Positions 1-8,368 of a stretch of DNA of 64,000 nt are shown here, piece by piece. Made by a program: the position numbers and the translations under genes. Below the pieces are notes generated by a model, which worked only from the letters and a program-made list of their open reading frames with translations, did no database searches and was not told the origin of the DNA. The DNA is taken from NCBI GenBank assembly GCA_965212505.1, contig OZ243123.1, positions 2,790,001-2,854,000 on the forward strand, given 5' to 3'. The stretch is from JAHEKO01 sp965212505 (GTDB taxonomy: Bacteria > Acidobacteriota > Thermoanaerobaculia > Multivoradales > JAHEKO01). Position 1 is the stretch's first letter; each line of letters opens with the position of its first letter.

Positions 1-1172
1 TGACCAAGCTCTGGCGCACCACCTGGGAACCGCCGTGGGGCTACGCCGACGAGGGTGTCATCGCGCATGAGATGGGACACGGCTTCGGCCTACCGCACTC
101 GACCAACTGGGACGACGACGGCTGGCCGTACGACAGCCCTTGGGACGTGATGAGTGCGGCTACCGGCTATGCCGTGAGCGACCCCGTCTACGGGCGCCTG
201 GGCAAGCACACCATCGCCTACCACAAGGACGACCTGGGTTGGTTCTCGGCCGCCGAACGGCTGGAAGTCACCTCGGAGGGCATCTACGCGGTGACACTCG
301 ACCACCTCGCGGCGGCCGCGACGTCCAACCTGCGGATGATCAAGATCCCGCTCGACGGCTCGCGCTCCTACTACGTCGAGGCGCGCGAGCGGGTCGGTGA
401 CTACGACGGCAATCTTCCGGACAGCGCGGTCCTGATCTTCGAGACGCTCCCCTCGCGAACCGAAGAGGCCTGGCTCGTCGACGACGACGTGCCACCGGCT
501 GGCTACGCCGACAACGAGGGGTCGATGTGGAAGGTGGGCGAGACGTTCGAAGACATTGCCAACGAGATCCAGATTTCGGTGGTCGGCGCAGCGCCTGACG
601 GCTTCGACCTGGTCGTCTCTCTCGGCATTCCGCCCGTCGTGACGACCGCGCCGGCCGACCTCGACTTCGGTCTGCTCAGCGTCGGCGAGCGCTCGTCTTT
701 GAACCTCCAAGTCGTCAACAACTCACCGGGGCCCCAGACCGCGATCCTGACCGACATGGGCCTGAGCGACGCAGCCAACTTCGATCTCGACGTGAGTGGC
801 GGTGTGTCGCCCTGCGGCAGCACCAGCCCTCAGATTCCGTCAGGCGGCTTTTGTACCGTCGCGATCGACTTCACGCCGACGGTCGAGGCGACGTTCTCCG
901 AAGAGCTGGCGATCTCGTCGAACGCCTCCGTCGATCCCCGGCTGGTTCCGCTCTCCGGCTCGAGCGTCCCCTGCCTGTTCGGCGACGACGTCACGCTGCC
1001 CGACGGCACGGTCCACGACACGCGGACCGAAGGGGCGTGTGTCACCCTGCGCGCCAACGCCTACGTGGTCGGCGGCAGTGCGGACGTCACTCTCCGCGCC
1101 GGCACACGTGTTGTCCTCGGCAACGGCTTCACGGTCGAGAGCGGCGGCGAGCTCACGCTCGAGCTCTTCTAG
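1..1172 (+). CDS. Secreted zinc metalloprotease, C-terminal part (5' end outside window)
   Basis: The reading frame is already open at base 3, so the gene begins before the window. The first visible residues contain HEMGHGFGLPHS, which fits the extended zinc motif HExxHxxGxxH of metzincin-like peptidases (two His ligands, catalytic Glu, third His). After the catalytic part, around codons 210-305, comes a beta-rich module with spaced Cys (PCGS, FCTVAIDF) that resembles the choice-of-anchor-D/ASH-like Ig folds of secreted proteins. The end is a short Gly/Thr-rich beta stretch. The role is probably extracellular or envelope proteolysis; the substrate cannot be told. It converges with fabF about 60 bases downstream. 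The signal peptide and prodomain, if any, lie outside the window. Confidence 0.8.
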   Translation, partial: TKLWRTTWEPPWGYADEGVIAHEMGHGFGLPHSTNWDDDGWPYDSPWDVMSAATGYAVSDPVYGRLGKHTIAYHKDDLGWFSAAERLEVTSEGIYAVTLDHLAAAATSNLRMIKIPLDGSRSYYVEARERVGDYDGNLPDSAVLIFETLPSRTEEAWLVDDDVPPAGYADNEGSMWKVGETFEDIANEIQISVVGAAPDGFDLVVSLGIPPVVTTAPADLDFGLLSVGERSSLNLQVVNNSPGPQTAILTDMGLSDAANFDLDVSGGVSPCGSTSPQIPSGGFCTVAIDFTPTVEATFSEELAISSNASVDPRLVPLSGSSVPCLFGDDVTLPDGTVHDTRTEGACVTLRANAYVVGGSADVTLRAGTRVVLGNGFTVESGGELTLELF

Positions 1173-1231
1173 AGCAGCCCGCTGTCGTAACGCCTCTGGC
1201 GAGCCCGGACATCTGCCGGCCCGGGGATCGC

Positions 1232-2473
1232 TCAGTCGAGCTTCTTGAAGACCAGCGCCCCGTTCGTGCCGCCGAAGCCGAACGAGTTGTTCACCGCGAC
1301 GTCGATCTTCGACTCGCGAGGCGTCAGCGGAACAAAATCGAGGTCGCAGTCGTCGCCCGGGTTTTCGAGGTTGATCGTCGCCGGCAGCACCTGGTCGCGC
1401 ATTGCCAAGCAGACGAATCCGGTCTCGAGACCGCCGGCGGCGCCCAGCAGGTGGCCGGTAGCCGACTTGGTCGACGACACGGCCAGCTTGTAGGCGTGAT
1501 CCCCGAAGAGCTGCTTGATCGCATTGACTTCCGCAAGGTCTCCCAGCGGCGTCGATGTGCCGTGAGCGTTGACGTAGTCGACGCTGTCGATCGGCAGCTC
1601 CGCGTCCTGGAGCGCGAGGCGCATGACCTGCTCCGCTCCGGCCCCCTCGGGGTGGGGAGCCGAGATGTGGTACGCGTCGCCGCTCATGCCGTAGCCGACG
1701 ATCTCGCCGTAGATCTCGGCACCGCGATTCCGCGCCTGCTCGAACTCTTCGAGAATCATGATGCCGGAGCCCTCGCCCAGCACAAACCCGTCGCGGTCGC
1801 GATCCCAGGGGCGTGAGGCGCGCTCGGGCTCGTCGTTGCGCGTCGAGAGCGCCTTCATCGCGCAGAAGCCGCCGATACCCAACGGGGTCACGACGCCTTC
1901 GGACCCACCCGCGATCATCGCGTCGGCATAGCCATGCTGGATCAACCGGAAGGCGTCGCCGACGGCGTGAAGCCCGGTCGTGCAGGCCGTGCAGGGCGCT
2001 GTATTCGGACCGCGCGCGCCGTAGCGAATCGAGACGTTACCGGCCGCCAGGTTGACCGCGAGGCTCGGAATGAAGAACGGCGAGATCCGCCCCGGTCCGC
2101 GCGCCAACAGTTTCGCGTGCGTCGTCTCGATGGTGGTCAGACCGCCGATGCCGGAGCCGATGTTGACCCCCACGCGATCGGCGTTCGAGTCTTCGATCTC
2201 GAAGCCCGAGTCGGCGAGTGCGAAGCTCGTCGCCGCCATCGCGTACTGCGTGTGCAGATCGGTCTTCTTCAGCTCCTTCCGATCGAAGTACTCGTTCGGA
2301 TCGAAGTCGTCGATCTGCCCGGCGATCTTGCTCGGATAGTCCGTCGCGTCAAAGCGGGTGAGCGGACCAATCCCGCTCTTCCCCGCCAGAAGCGCATTCC
2401 AGCTCTCACCGGTGCCCACTCCCAACGGGGAGACGAGCCCGACTCCTGTCACGACGACACGGCGGCGCTGCAT
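1232..2473 (-). CDS. fabF: 3-oxoacyl-[ACP] synthase II (KAS II)
   Basis: 413 residues, the usual length of FabF. It condenses malonyl-ACP with acyl-ACP during fatty acid elongation in the cytoplasm. The thiolase-fold active site is complete: Cys164 in TACTTG and the two histidines in NAHGTSTPLGD and ATGHLLGAAGG, with the C-terminal NSFGFGGTN motif. It lies 33 bases downstream of acpP on the same strand, the classic acpP-fabF order, and closes the fatty-acid cluster. The ATG at 2473 has GGAAGG just upstream. No terminator is obvious before the convergent protease gene. Confidence 0.97.
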   Translation of the reverse strand: MQRRRVVVTGVGLVSPLGVGTGESWNALLAGKSGIGPLTRFDATDYPSKIAGQIDDFDPNEYFDRKELKKTDLHTQYAMAATSFALADSGFEIEDSNADRVGVNIGSGIGGLTTIETTHAKLLARGPGRISPFFIPSLAVNLAAGNVSIRYGARGPNTAPCTACTTGLHAVGDAFRLIQHGYADAMIAGGSEGVVTPLGIGGFCAMKALSTRNDEPERASRPWDRDRDGFVLGEGSGIMILEEFEQARNRGAEIYGEIVGYGMSGDAYHISAPHPEGAGAEQVMRLALQDAELPIDSVDYVNAHGTSTPLGDLAEVNAIKQLFGDHAYKLAVSSTKSATGHLLGAAGGLETGFVCLAMRDQVLPATINLENPGDDCDLDFVPLTPRESKIDVAVNNSFGFGGTNGALVFKKLD

Positions 2474-2506
2474 GGGACCTTCCGAGTTTTGAAAGAGGGT
2501 GAAAGA

Positions 2507-2749
2507 TCAGTCCGAGGACTGTGCGTTCTGCTCGATGTAGGCGACCGCGTCCTGAACCTTGCCGATCTTCTCAGCGTCCTCATCCGGAATCTCGATTCCG
2601 AACTCCTCTTCGAACGCCATTACGAGCTCGACGATGTCCAGGGAATCGGCGCCGAGATCGTCCGTGAAGCTGGCTTCAGGCTTTACCTGGTCGCCATCGA
2701 CACCCAGCTGATCGACGATAATGCTAACTACCTTCTCGGCCACTGCCAT
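2507..2749 (-). CDS. acpP: Acyl carrier protein
   Basis: 80 residues, strongly acidic, with the phosphopantetheine attachment site Ser36 inside GADSLDIVE, exactly where E. coli AcpP carries it. It shuttles acyl chains between FabD, FabG, FabF and PlsX. The ATG is preceded by GAGGAGGAC. Unusually, acpP is separated from fabG by a TetR gene and a hydrolase gene and has its own leader of almost 200 bases containing a nested stem-loop (separate entry), so it is probably transcribed from its own promoter together with fabF. Confidence 0.97.
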   Translation of the reverse strand: MAVAEKVVSIIVDQLGVDGDQVKPEASFTDDLGADSLDIVELVMAFEEEFGIEIPDEDAEKIGKVQDAVAYIEQNAQSSD

Positions 2750-2772
2750 GGTCCGTCCTCCTCAATGAGATA

Positions 2773-2831
2773 AAGCCCGGCAGATGCTCGTCCGAGGACA
2801 CTTCCTCGGCCCCCTCATCCCAGCCGGGCTT
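2773..2831 (-). promoter_or_regulatory. Nested stem-loop in the acpP 5' leader
   Basis: A 9-bp outer stem (AAGCCCGGC at 2773-2781 with GCCGGGCTT at 2823-2831) encloses a 7-bp inner stem (CCGAGGA at 2792-2798 with TCCTCGG at 2803-2809). Read on the minus strand it sits about 24 bases upstream of the acpP ATG and just 5' of its ribosome-binding site, so it could regulate translation or stability of the abundant acpP message. Read on the plus strand it is followed by TTTTT (2836-2840) and could equally stop antisense transcription. Confidence 0.5.
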
Positions 2832-2943
2832 CGGATTTTTAGCACAGATCGGAGCGAAACGCACCCTCTCGGGGACCGGTTTGCGGCGCAGCGTGCGTCG
2901 CCGATCAGCGCTCGAGAGACGGTCCACCGGGTCGTGTCACCCT

Positions 2944-4026
2944 TCAGCGGCCGCCGTCGGACAGAGCCCGCACCTGCTCCACTCGGGCGACGATCACCTC
3001 GACGACCTCGGGCCAATAGCGGTCGTCTCTGACCATCGTGAGATGGTTGGCGCCTTCCAGCACAATCGGAGTGCCGCCGTCTTCGGAGAGGCTCGCGAGC
3101 CACTCCCAGTGGGCGACCATCGCGCGCTTGAACTCCGTGCGCTCCGCCTCGTTCTCGAAGCTCGTGCCGACTTCGTCGAACTTCGTGGAGTAGACCACCG
3201 AGACCGGGAGGTCACCGAGGCTCGTACTGGCTCGCGTCTGCTCCGCCGTCACCGCTAGATGCCGCACCGTCGAGGCGAGAGCTCGCGTCGCGCTCGGCCG
3301 AGCCATCCGCGCCCGAGCCGCAGCGACCTCAGCCTCGGGATAGCCCTTGCCTTCGAAGAGATCGCGGTAGAACCAGCGCACTACCCCCAACCTCGTGAGC
3401 GCCGCGGCCAGCGTCTCGACCCAGGCTCCAAACGCAGGCTCGCCGTTCGCCTCCGGGAACATCTCCGCCAGCTGATCCGGCGCGCCCGGCTCGAGCAGAA
3501 CGAGCGCCGCGACGTCGTTTGGATAGCGATCGGAGTAGATGCGGTTCAGCATGCCGCCCAGCGAATGACCGACCAGCACCAGCGGTCGATCGACCTCGGC
3601 GGCCACGACCAAACGGCGGAGATCCTCGACCATGTGATGCCCATCTTTGGGGTCGTCACTCGGCTCACTCCAACCGAGTCCTGCTCGATCGTAGGAACAG
3701 ACGCGCGTGTGCCGAGCGATTGCGACCTGGGGTCGCTGCCAGCCGGTCGACCAGTCCTGTGCGCCCGCCTCGATCAGAACCGTCGGCGTGCCCTCACCCG
3801 TGCATACGAGGTGAAGAGTCCGGCCGCCGACATCGACCAGTTCGCCGGGGGCGGGGTGGAGGCGGGCGTCGCGCGCCGAGGCCACCGCCTGCCAGAGGAG
3901 TCCGGCGACGACGGCGAGCATCACCAGCGCCAAGAGGAGGAGAAGCGCCTTGCCGATCCAAACGAAGACTCGCCGCAGCGGCCCGCGTTTCGAGCTGGGC
4001 GGAGATGGGTTCCGAGCCTGAGTCAC
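2944..4026 (-). CDS. Membrane-anchored alpha/beta hydrolase
   Basis: 360 residues. A basic N-terminus is followed by one hydrophobic helix (about residues 25-47, rich in Leu/Val/Ala), then an alpha/beta hydrolase domain with the nucleophile elbow GHSLGG and a late His in GANHLTMV. This makes it a likely esterase, epoxide hydrolase or peptidase-like hydrolase facing the periplasm. The GTG start at 4026 overlaps the stop of the TetR gene (GTGA) and has GGAGG upstream, so the two are translationally coupled. The pair is inserted between fabG and acpP. The substrate is unknown; a TetR partner suggests induction by a small lipophilic compound (inference). Confidence 0.85.
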   Translation of the reverse strand: MTQARNPSPPSSKRGPLRRVFVWIGKALLLLLALVMLAVVAGLLWQAVASARDARLHPAPGELVDVGGRTLHLVCTGEGTPTVLIEAGAQDWSTGWQRPQVAIARHTRVCSYDRAGLGWSEPSDDPKDGHHMVEDLRRLVVAAEVDRPLVLVGHSLGGMLNRIYSDRYPNDVAALVLLEPGAPDQLAEMFPEANGEPAFGAWVETLAAALTRLGVVRWFYRDLFEGKGYPEAEVAAARARMARPSATRALASTVRHLAVTAEQTRASTSLGDLPVSVVYSTKFDEVGTSFENEAERTEFKRAMVAHWEWLASLSEDGGTPIVLEGANHLTMVRDDRYWPEVVEVIVARVEQVRALSDGGR

Positions 4027-4631
4027 CCCTCCTCCTTCGCGTTCGGACCAAATCCGGCCACGATCGTCTTGACCAGGCCGCGGACCAGCTTCGGACCGAG
4101 TGGCAACCCGCTGTAGAGCCGCCGGAACATGAGAGGCCCGACGAGCAGGTCGTGAATCAAACCCAGGTCGGCCTCGGGCGCGATCTCCCCTCTCACCTGC
4201 GCTCGCTCGAACAACTCGGCGACCGCGCGTCTCCGCGGCTCGAAAAACGTGCGCCGGATCACCTTCGCCAGATCGGGCTGTCGGTCCATGACGCTCGCCA
4301 GTACCGGCAGAAGCGCGCCGCGGGGCGATCGGTAGGCGCGCACGGCATCCTGCAACAGCGCTTCGAGATCGCCCGACAGCGAGCCCGTGTCATGAAGACG
4401 AATGTCGTCCACGAAGCGCTCCATCGCCGCTGTCACGATCGCCTCCTTGGACGGCCATCGCCGGTAGATGGTCGCCTTGCCGACCGCGGCGCAAGCGGCG
4501 AGCGCCTCCATCGTCAACCCTTCCCACCCGCGCTCGCCCAGTAGATGAACGGCCGCGTCCAGAATCCTGTCGCTCGCGTCGCTGCTCATCGGTCTCCCCG
4601 CACCGCGACTCTCGACCTCGGCTGTGCTCAT
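4023..4631 (-). CDS. TetR-family transcriptional regulator
   Basis: 202 residues from the ATG at 4631, chosen because GAGAGGGA lies directly upstream; a TTG five codons earlier is the alternative. The N-terminal helix-turn-helix is typical of TetR (ILDAAVHLLGERGWEGLTME, then GKATIYRRWPSKEAI). The C-terminal helical ligand domain is of the TetR_C type common in cytoplasmic sensors. It overlaps the downstream hydrolase gene by four bases. A 15-bp inverted repeat 36 bases upstream of the start is a probable operator, which would make this a self-repressing TetR-hydrolase operon inside the fatty-acid cluster. Confidence 0.92.
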   Translation of the reverse strand: MSTAEVESRGAGRPMSSDASDRILDAAVHLLGERGWEGLTMEALAACAAVGKATIYRRWPSKEAIVTAAMERFVDDIRLHDTGSLSGDLEALLQDAVRAYRSPRGALLPVLASVMDRQPDLAKVIRRTFFEPRRRAVAELFERAQVRGEIAPEADLGLIHDLLVGPLMFRRLYSGLPLGPKLVRGLVKTIVAGFGPNAKEEG

Positions 4632-4666
4632 CCGTCCCTCTCCCAATGGCGCTAGTTATTTACAAT

Positions 4667-4681
4667 ACGAGACCGTCTCGT
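4667..4681. promoter_or_regulatory. Probable TetR operator (inverted repeat)
   Basis: ACGAGAC-C-GTCTCGT has perfect 7-bp arms around a single central base. It lies in the roughly 115-bp gap between the TetR start (4631) and the fabG stop (4749), in an AT-richer patch (TAGTTATTTACAAT on one side, TAACTATACACAA on the other) that could hold the promoter. The size and symmetry are typical of TetR operators. Confidence 0.7.
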
Positions 4682-4748
4682 TTCGTAACTATACACAACC
4701 GCGTGAACCGGAAGGTTCCATCGGCCCGACCAGCCCGGGTTTGCGTCG

Positions 4749-5498
4749 CTAGATGTAGAGGCCGCCGGAGACGTTCAGGACGTGTCCGGTGACGTAGCCC
4801 GCTTCGTCGCTCGCCAGGTAGCCCACCGCCCAGGCGATGTCGTCGCCACCTCCGAGCCGCTTGAGCGGAATCGCACCCGAGAGCTCGGCGCGCGTCGCCT
4901 CGGGGAGGTTCTCGGTCATCGCCGTCTCCACGAAGCCGGGCGCCACCACGTTGACCGTAATGTTGCGTCCCGCCAGCTCCTTGGCCAGGCTCTTCGAGAA
5001 GCCGATCAGCCCCGCCTTGGCGGCGGCGTAGTTTGCCTGCCCAGCATTACCCATGAGACCGACCACAGACGAGACCGAGATGATGCGGCCGTACTTGCGG
5101 CGCATCATGCCGCGCGTCAACGCCTTGGTGATGGCGAACGAACCGGTCAGGTTGGTGCGCAAGACGCGGTCCCAGTCTTCGAGGCTCATGCGAACCAACA
5201 GATTGTCGGCGGTGATGCCGGCGTTGTTCACCAGGATGTCGATGTCGCCGAAGCCGTCGGGCAGCTCCTTAAGCCGCTCGGCGATGCCCTCGGTGTCCGC
5301 CAGGTCGAGTGCGAGAACCGCTGCGTCTGAACCCGCGTCTCGCAGCGAGTCCGCGAGCGCTTGGAGCTTGTCGACACTCCGCGCGGCGAGCACCACCTTC
5401 GCCCCCTGCTCGGCCAGTCGCCTGGCGACCGCCTCTCCGATCCCTTGCGAGGCGCCCGTCACCAATGCCGTTTTGCCGTCCAGTCGAAACGCGCTCAT
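4749..5498 (-). CDS. fabG: 3-oxoacyl-[ACP] reductase
   Basis: 249 residues, a standard short-chain dehydrogenase/reductase. It has the nucleotide-binding TGASQGIG motif near the N-terminus, NNAG in the middle, and the catalytic Ser-Tyr-Lys set in VSSVVG and NYAAAKAG. The C-terminus ends GHVLNVSGGLYI, typical of FabG. It reduces 3-oxoacyl-ACP with NADPH in fatty acid elongation. The start is 4 bases after the fabD stop, so it belongs to the plsX-fabD-fabG unit. Confidence 0.96.
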   Translation of the reverse strand: MSAFRLDGKTALVTGASQGIGEAVARRLAEQGAKVVLAARSVDKLQALADSLRDAGSDAAVLALDLADTEGIAERLKELPDGFGDIDILVNNAGITADNLLVRMSLEDWDRVLRTNLTGSFAITKALTRGMMRRKYGRIISVSSVVGLMGNAGQANYAAAKAGLIGFSKSLAKELAGRNITVNVVAPGFVETAMTENLPEATRAELSGAIPLKRLGGGDDIAWAVGYLASDEAGYVTGHVLNVSGGLYI

Positions 5499-5502
5499 CG
5501 CC

Positions 5503-6447
5503 TCAGTCTCCTTCTTCCGGGTTGGTCCACTCCGCGAGCTTCTCGGGCTCGCTCAGGTTGTGTGTGCTGGTCGACCGGTCGATCCTCCGCACGAGGCCGG
5601 TCAGGACGGCTCCCGGGCCGACCTCGACAAAGCTCGTCGCACCACCCGAGCCGATCATCCACTCGACCGACTCCACCCAGCGCACCGGTCCGTCGACCTG
5701 CCGAACCAGCGCTTCACGCGCCTCGGCACCGGTCGATACCGGTCGTGCATCGACGTTGGTCACGACCGGCACCACCGGATCGCGAAAGGTCGTCTCCTCG
5801 AGCAACGGTGCCAGACCGAGCCGCGCCGGCTCCATCAGGCTCGAGTGGAACGGCGCGGAGACCGGCAGGATCAGGGCCCGCTTGGCGCCCCGCTCCTTGG
5901 CGAGCGCTGCGGCCCGCTCGACCGCGCCGCGGTGCCCGGCGACCACCGTCTGTTTCGGCTCGTTGTAATTAGCGACCGCGCAGATCTCCGTGTCGCTAGA
6001 GGCTTCGGAGGCGACCTCTTCGACCGCTGCGGCCTCCAGTCCGAGAACCGCCGCCATGCCTCCCTCCCCCACCGGCACCGCCTCCTGCATCAGCTCTCCC
6101 CGCCGCCGGACGAGACGTAGGGCATCGCCGAAGTCGAGCGCACCAGCCGCAACCAACGCCGAGTACTCACCCAGGCTGTGGCCGGCTACGAGATCAGGCG
6201 CCTTGCCCGCAGCCGTCACCGCCCGGTGAATCGCGATCGATGTCGCGAGGATGGCGGGCTGCGTGTTGGCCGTCAGCTGAAGCTCCTCCGCCGGCCCCTC
6301 CCAACACAGGTGTGTCAGGCCCGGCAACGCCTCGTCGGCCTCCTCAAAGGCCTGCCGGCTCATCTCGTGGGCGTCGGCCCAGTTCTTTCCCATCCCGACC
6401 TTCTGTGACCCTTGGCCGGGAAAGACGAACGCTATCGATCCACTCAT
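5503..6447 (-). CDS. fabD: Malonyl-CoA:ACP transacylase
   Basis: 314 residues. It moves malonyl groups from CoA to ACP. Conserved features are FPGQGSQ near the N-terminus, the nucleophile Ser91 in GHSLGEYSAL, and the catalytic His in SAPFHSSLM. The ATG overlaps the plsX stop (ATGA), indicating coupled translation. In most bacteria fabH stands between plsX and fabD; here plsX runs straight into fabD. Confidence 0.97.
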   Translation of the reverse strand: MSGSIAFVFPGQGSQKVGMGKNWADAHEMSRQAFEEADEALPGLTHLCWEGPAEELQLTANTQPAILATSIAIHRAVTAAGKAPDLVAGHSLGEYSALVAAGALDFGDALRLVRRRGELMQEAVPVGEGGMAAVLGLEAAAVEEVASEASSDTEICAVANYNEPKQTVVAGHRGAVERAAALAKERGAKRALILPVSAPFHSSLMEPARLGLAPLLEETTFRDPVVPVVTNVDARPVSTGAEAREALVRQVDGPVRWVESVEWMIGSGGATSFVEVGPGAVLTGLVRRIDRSTSTHNLSEPEKLAEWTNPEEGD

Positions 6448-7484
6448 GAGATCTCCTCGACGGGCGCCTGCCCCAGGAGACGATCCTCCTGCTCATGGAG
6501 CTCAGCGACCTCCGCCTCGATATGGGTATGTAGCTCGGCCCGGGCAAACTCTACGGCGCGGCGGATTGCACTCATGATCGCCTTCGGGCTCGAGCGCCCA
6601 TGCCCGATAAAGCAGCCGCCCTGGAGCCCGAGGAGCGGCACTGCGCCGTGCTCCCGGTAGTCGGTGCGCTGGCGCAGGTTGTCGAACGCCGACTTGGCGA
6701 ACAGATACCCCACGCGCGTCCGCCAGGTGCGCCCCATCTCCTCCCGGAGCATCGACGACATGAGCGATGCCATCGACTCGGCACTTTTGAGCAGGACGTT
6801 GCCGACGAAGCCGTCGCAGACGATCACGTCGACCGAGCCACGGAAGACGTCCCGCCCCTCGACGTTACCGACGAAGTTGAGACCACTCCCCTTCATCTCC
6901 TCAAAGACGGCTCGAGTGATGTCGCTGCCCTTGCCCTGCTCTTCGCCGATCGACATCAGCCCCACCCGTGGTGCGGCAGTGCCCAGAAGCCGCTGCGCGT
7001 AGGCGTGCCCCATGACCGCAAACTGTCGCAGGTGCGCCGCTCGGGAACCGACGTTGGCGCCGACGTCGAGCACAACCGTCCGGCCGGTGCGGGTAGGGAA
7101 GACCGCGGCCAGCGCGGGCCGATCGACGCCGGGGATGGCGCCGATGATCAGCTTGGCCGCCACCATCGCAGCGCCGGTGTTGCCGGCCGTAACCCACGCC
7201 GTGGCGCGCCCATCGCGCACCAGTTCTGCGCAGATTCGAATCGAGGAGCGCCGTTTCTTGCGAATCGGCGTGATCGGTGCCTCGTCCATACCGATCGCCT
7301 CGTCCGCGTGGACGATCTCGATTCGGTCCCTGGAGCCGCCGAGTCGAGTCAACTCACTCTCCAGCGCAGACTGCTGCCCGACCAGCAGAATCTCGGTGCC
7401 GTCCTCCTGGGACGCGCGCCACGCACCTTCCACCGCTGAGCGCGGCGCAAAATCACCGCCCATGGCGTCGACAGCTATCTTCAT
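6444..7484 (-). CDS. plsX: Phosphate acyltransferase
   Basis: 346 residues. It converts acyl-ACP to acyl-phosphate for phospholipid synthesis at the membrane. The N-terminal MKIAVDAMGGDFAP and the GNTGA and VDVIVCDGFVGNV motifs identify PlsX. It follows rpmF by 88 bases on the minus strand and overlaps fabD by four bases. This rpmF-plsX linkage is conserved in many bacteria and ties ribosome and membrane synthesis together. Confidence 0.97.
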   Translation of the reverse strand: MKIAVDAMGGDFAPRSAVEGAWRASQEDGTEILLVGQQSALESELTRLGGSRDRIEIVHADEAIGMDEAPITPIRKKRRSSIRICAELVRDGRATAWVTAGNTGAAMVAAKLIIGAIPGVDRPALAAVFPTRTGRTVVLDVGANVGSRAAHLRQFAVMGHAYAQRLLGTAAPRVGLMSIGEEQGKGSDITRAVFEEMKGSGLNFVGNVEGRDVFRGSVDVIVCDGFVGNVLLKSAESMASLMSSMLREEMGRTWRTRVGYLFAKSAFDNLRQRTDYREHGAVPLLGLQGGCFIGHGRSSPKAIMSAIRRAVEFARAELHTHIEAEVAELHEQEDRLLGQAPVEEIS

Positions 7485-7572
7485 CTTCGGGTGAGCCCGA
7501 TCTTAGCGCCCGGCGGCGCAAGGGCCCGCAGCGAGAGGCATGGAGGTACCGGCGATCGCCGGCGAACTCGGC

Positions 7573-7752
7573 TCAGTCCTTCGCTTCCACCACTTCGCGG
7601 CCGCGATAGTGACCGCAGTGGGGGCAGGCGCGATGCGGGAGCTTCACCTCGCCGCAGTTGTCGCAGGTCGAGCTCGACTGCTGCGGTAGGGCGTCGTGGG
7701 CGCGGCGCCGGTCGCGGCGTGCCTTCGAATGTCGTCGTTTCGGGTTGGCCAT
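7573..7752 (-). CDS. rpmF: 50S ribosomal protein L32
   Basis: 59 residues from the ATG at 7752 (MANPKRRHSKA), the family's universal start; the frame is open upstream but that part has no L32 similarity. GGAGGACTAAAG lies just before the ATG and includes the stop of the upstream YceD gene. The C-terminal half holds the zinc ribbon CDNC...CPHC of the zinc-binding form of L32. Confidence 0.96.
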   Translation of the reverse strand: MANPKRRHSKARRDRRRAHDALPQQSSSTCDNCGEVKLPHRACPHCGHYRGREVVEAKD

Positions 7753-7754
7753 CT

Positions 7755-8279
7755 TTAGTCCTCCAGTCCGCGCAGCTCGCGCAGTGCCGACCATCGCGGA
7801 TCGGTCGCCGGGTCGAGACAGTCACACGTCTCGCGGTTCCGGTCGACTCCACACTCCGGGCAGAGCCCGGCGCAAGCGTCTCGGCAGAGTGGTCTCATGG
7901 GTACGTTCAGTTGTAGCTGCTCGAAGAGGATGGGTTCGGTGTCCAGGGTGCCATCGGTGACGTAGTGAACGTCCAGGTCTTCCGCTTCGAGTTCGTATTC
8001 GCCTTCTATGGGTTCGTCGCTTTCGGGGACCAGAAGCAAGCCCACCTCGACCGCCACGTGCTCCGAGGAGTCCACCAGACAGCGCTGACAGGTCAACGTC
8101 TGTTGGTATTCGAGCTTGCCTTGGAGAAGATGTCCCGTTCCGGTCTTGGTGATCGTGCCTTCCCAGGTCACGTCGCCGAGTCGTGCAACCTCTCGACGTT
8201 CCAGGATCGCCGGCGAGATCTGCCGTTTCTCCTGCCACCGGTAGGGCTCGTCGCCGATTCGATCCAACTGGACTCGCAT
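7755..8279 (-). CDS. yceD: YceD/DUF177 family protein
   Basis: 174 residues, of the DUF177 family, which nearly always precedes rpmF and is linked to 23S rRNA or L32 maturation in the families studied. Cys pairs are visible in CQRC in the middle and a Cys-rich C-terminus (CRDAC, CPEC, CDC), as in the longer metal-binding members. Its stop lies two bases before the rpmF start, so the two are co-translated. It begins the fatty-acid/ribosome cluster. Confidence 0.9.
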   Translation of the reverse strand: MRVQLDRIGDEPYRWQEKRQISPAILERREVARLGDVTWEGTITKTGTGHLLQGKLEYQQTLTCQRCLVDSSEHVAVEVGLLLVPESDEPIEGEYELEAEDLDVHYVTDGTLDTEPILFEQLQLNVPMRPLCRDACAGLCPECGVDRNRETCDCLDPATDPRWSALRELRGLED

Positions 8280-8368
8280 ACAGCCCCCCTCTGCGACTCG
8301 AAAAGGCTAAGGGACGGCAGGAGTCGAGTCAAGTCGAGATCCCTCCTTGCCTGCTAATCTCCCCCCGC

